A model generated the notes under the pieces. That model saw only the letters and a list, made by a program, of their open reading frames with translations. It was not told the DNA's origin and did no database searches. Position numbers and translations under genes: made by a program. This document shows, piece after piece, positions 5,665 through 6,374 of a DNA stretch of 6,374 nt. The DNA lies in NCBI GenBank assembly GCA_002392325.1, contig DGGS01000059.1, positions 1 to 6,374 of the forward strand, read 5' to 3'. This stretch comes from Bacteroidales bacterium UBA3868 (GTDB lineage: Bacteria; Bacteroidota; Bacteroidia; Bacteroidales; WCHB1-69). Each line of letters opens with the position of its first letter. The stretch's first letter is position 1.

Positions 5665-6374
5665 TTAGCGGCGCAACAGGTCGAAGACAGTCTTAACAGG
5701 ATTGAAGGTCGCGATAGGCACTTCCACGAAGATGGTAATCCATTTGCTCATGGCTCCATTCCACAAACCGGGCAGTTCCAACGCTTTCAATGTGCGGTCG
5801 CCATACGATTTGGAGGATATGAAGCCCGTTTCGGGATCCACATATTGCAGCAGGTCGAATTTTTCGCCTTTGTAATTTTTCAAAGCGCACACCATATCCA
5901 CAGGATTGAAGTGTGTGGCGCGCGTCATGACAGGTTTCTGTTCAGGGGAAATCTGGGAGGACTCCACAATCTGAAGCGAGGCGTTGTCATCGGCATCCAG
6001 CACCCAGAACGGACCGCCGCCGGGCTCACCCTCGTTCTTCACCATGCCGCAAACACGGATTGGACGGTTCATCAGCTCAAAGAGACGCTCTTGGGTGATG
6101 TCCTCCTCCATCGGAATCATCAGTTCCGACTCGGCGAAGTCGAGCATCTCCAAGAAGAGCATAGGATCAACATCCCCTTTCTCCAACTCCTTCAGATACT
6201 GGAAGGCACGCGCCTGCAATTGCAACAACTGGGCGGCCAGCGCTTTCTTATAGGTAACAGTAGGTTCCACACGCTCCTCCGTGATGACATTGTCGATATT
6301 CTTGACAAACACCACATCCGCATCCAGACGGTTCATATTGTAGATAAGGGCGCCATGGCCGGCGGGGCGGAACA
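5665..6374 (-). CDS. DUF4301 family protein, C-terminal 235 residues (5' end beyond the window)
   Basis: The frame is open from the right edge to the TAA at 5667-5665. It begins mid-protein with FRPAGHGALIYNMNRLDAD and continues VVFVKNIDNV, a stretch I recognise from DUF4301, a protein of about 500 residues found mostly in Bacteroidota, so roughly half the gene lies outside the window. The ATG at 6336 is internal, because the family-typical residues continue upstream of it in the same frame without a stop. Other visible stretches are GMVKNEGEPGGGPFWVLD and THFNPVDMVCALKNYKGEKFDL, both rich in Gly and polar residues as in nucleotide- or sugar-phosphate-binding folds. The biochemical function of the family is not known to me. 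No signal peptide or membrane segment is seen in the visible part. It converges on the operon with no intergenic base. Confidence 0.75.
   Translation of the reverse strand, partial: FRPAGHGALIYNMNRLDADVVFVKNIDNVITEERVEPTVTYKKALAAQLLQLQARAFQYLKELEKGDVDPMLFLEMLDFAESELMIPMEEDITQERLFELMNRPIRVCGMVKNEGEPGGGPFWVLDADDNASLQIVESSQISPEQKPVMTRATHFNPVDMVCALKNYKGEKFDLLQYVDPETGFISSKSYGDRTLKALELPGLWNGAMSKWITIFVEVPIATFNPVKTVFDLLRR

Noticed and set aside
5653..5677. Imperfect hairpin at the convergent stop codons as a bidirectional terminator
   Set aside because: The continuous stem is only four base pairs (CGCT/AGCG) with an internal loop and a bulge beyond it, and no T-run follows it in either direction of transcription.

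Overview
The window reads as a stretch of chromosome from an anaerobic member of the Bacteroidota, probably Bacteroidales. The evidence is a typical Bacteroidales -7 promoter element (TATCTTTG, minus strand), AT-rich leaders without Shine-Dalgarno sequences, tightly packed genes joined by TAATG stop/start overlaps, a C-terminal DUF4301 protein (a family seen mainly in Bacteroidota), and a PdxJ with the NINK N-terminal variant that I recall from this phylum. I see no mobile element, CRISPR array, tRNA or rRNA.

Layout: positions 1-41 may hold the first 13 codons of a divergent minus-strand gene. Positions 42-178 are a divergent intergenic region with a promoter-like element on each strand and a perfect AT-rich palindrome. 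From 179 to 5664 six genes run on the plus strand with gaps or overlaps of at most 3 bases, so they are very probably one operon: a double VOC-fold protein, two HdrC-like ferredoxin subunits of different length, a membrane HdrE-HdrD-like fusion, pdxJ, and an Elp3-like radical SAM protein. A minus-strand DUF4301 gene fills 5665 to the window end, its stop codon directly abutting the radical SAM stop with no base between.

The noteworthy part is the first four genes (179-3981). Together they encode 34 cysteines in recognisable cluster motifs: six CxxCxxCxxxC motifs and two CCG domains. They suggest a membrane-bound, quinone-facing heterodisulfide-reductase-like electron-transfer module, with the cytochrome-b-like part and the catalytic CCG part in one polypeptide. 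No flavin subunit (HdrA) and no separate HdrB is present in the window. The partner encoded first in the operon is a VOC-fold protein that appears to lack the usual metal-binding histidines. The substrate and physiological role cannot be read from the sequence. The downstream pdxJ (vitamin B6 synthesis) and radical SAM gene look like housekeeping genes sharing the transcript rather than parts of the redox module.
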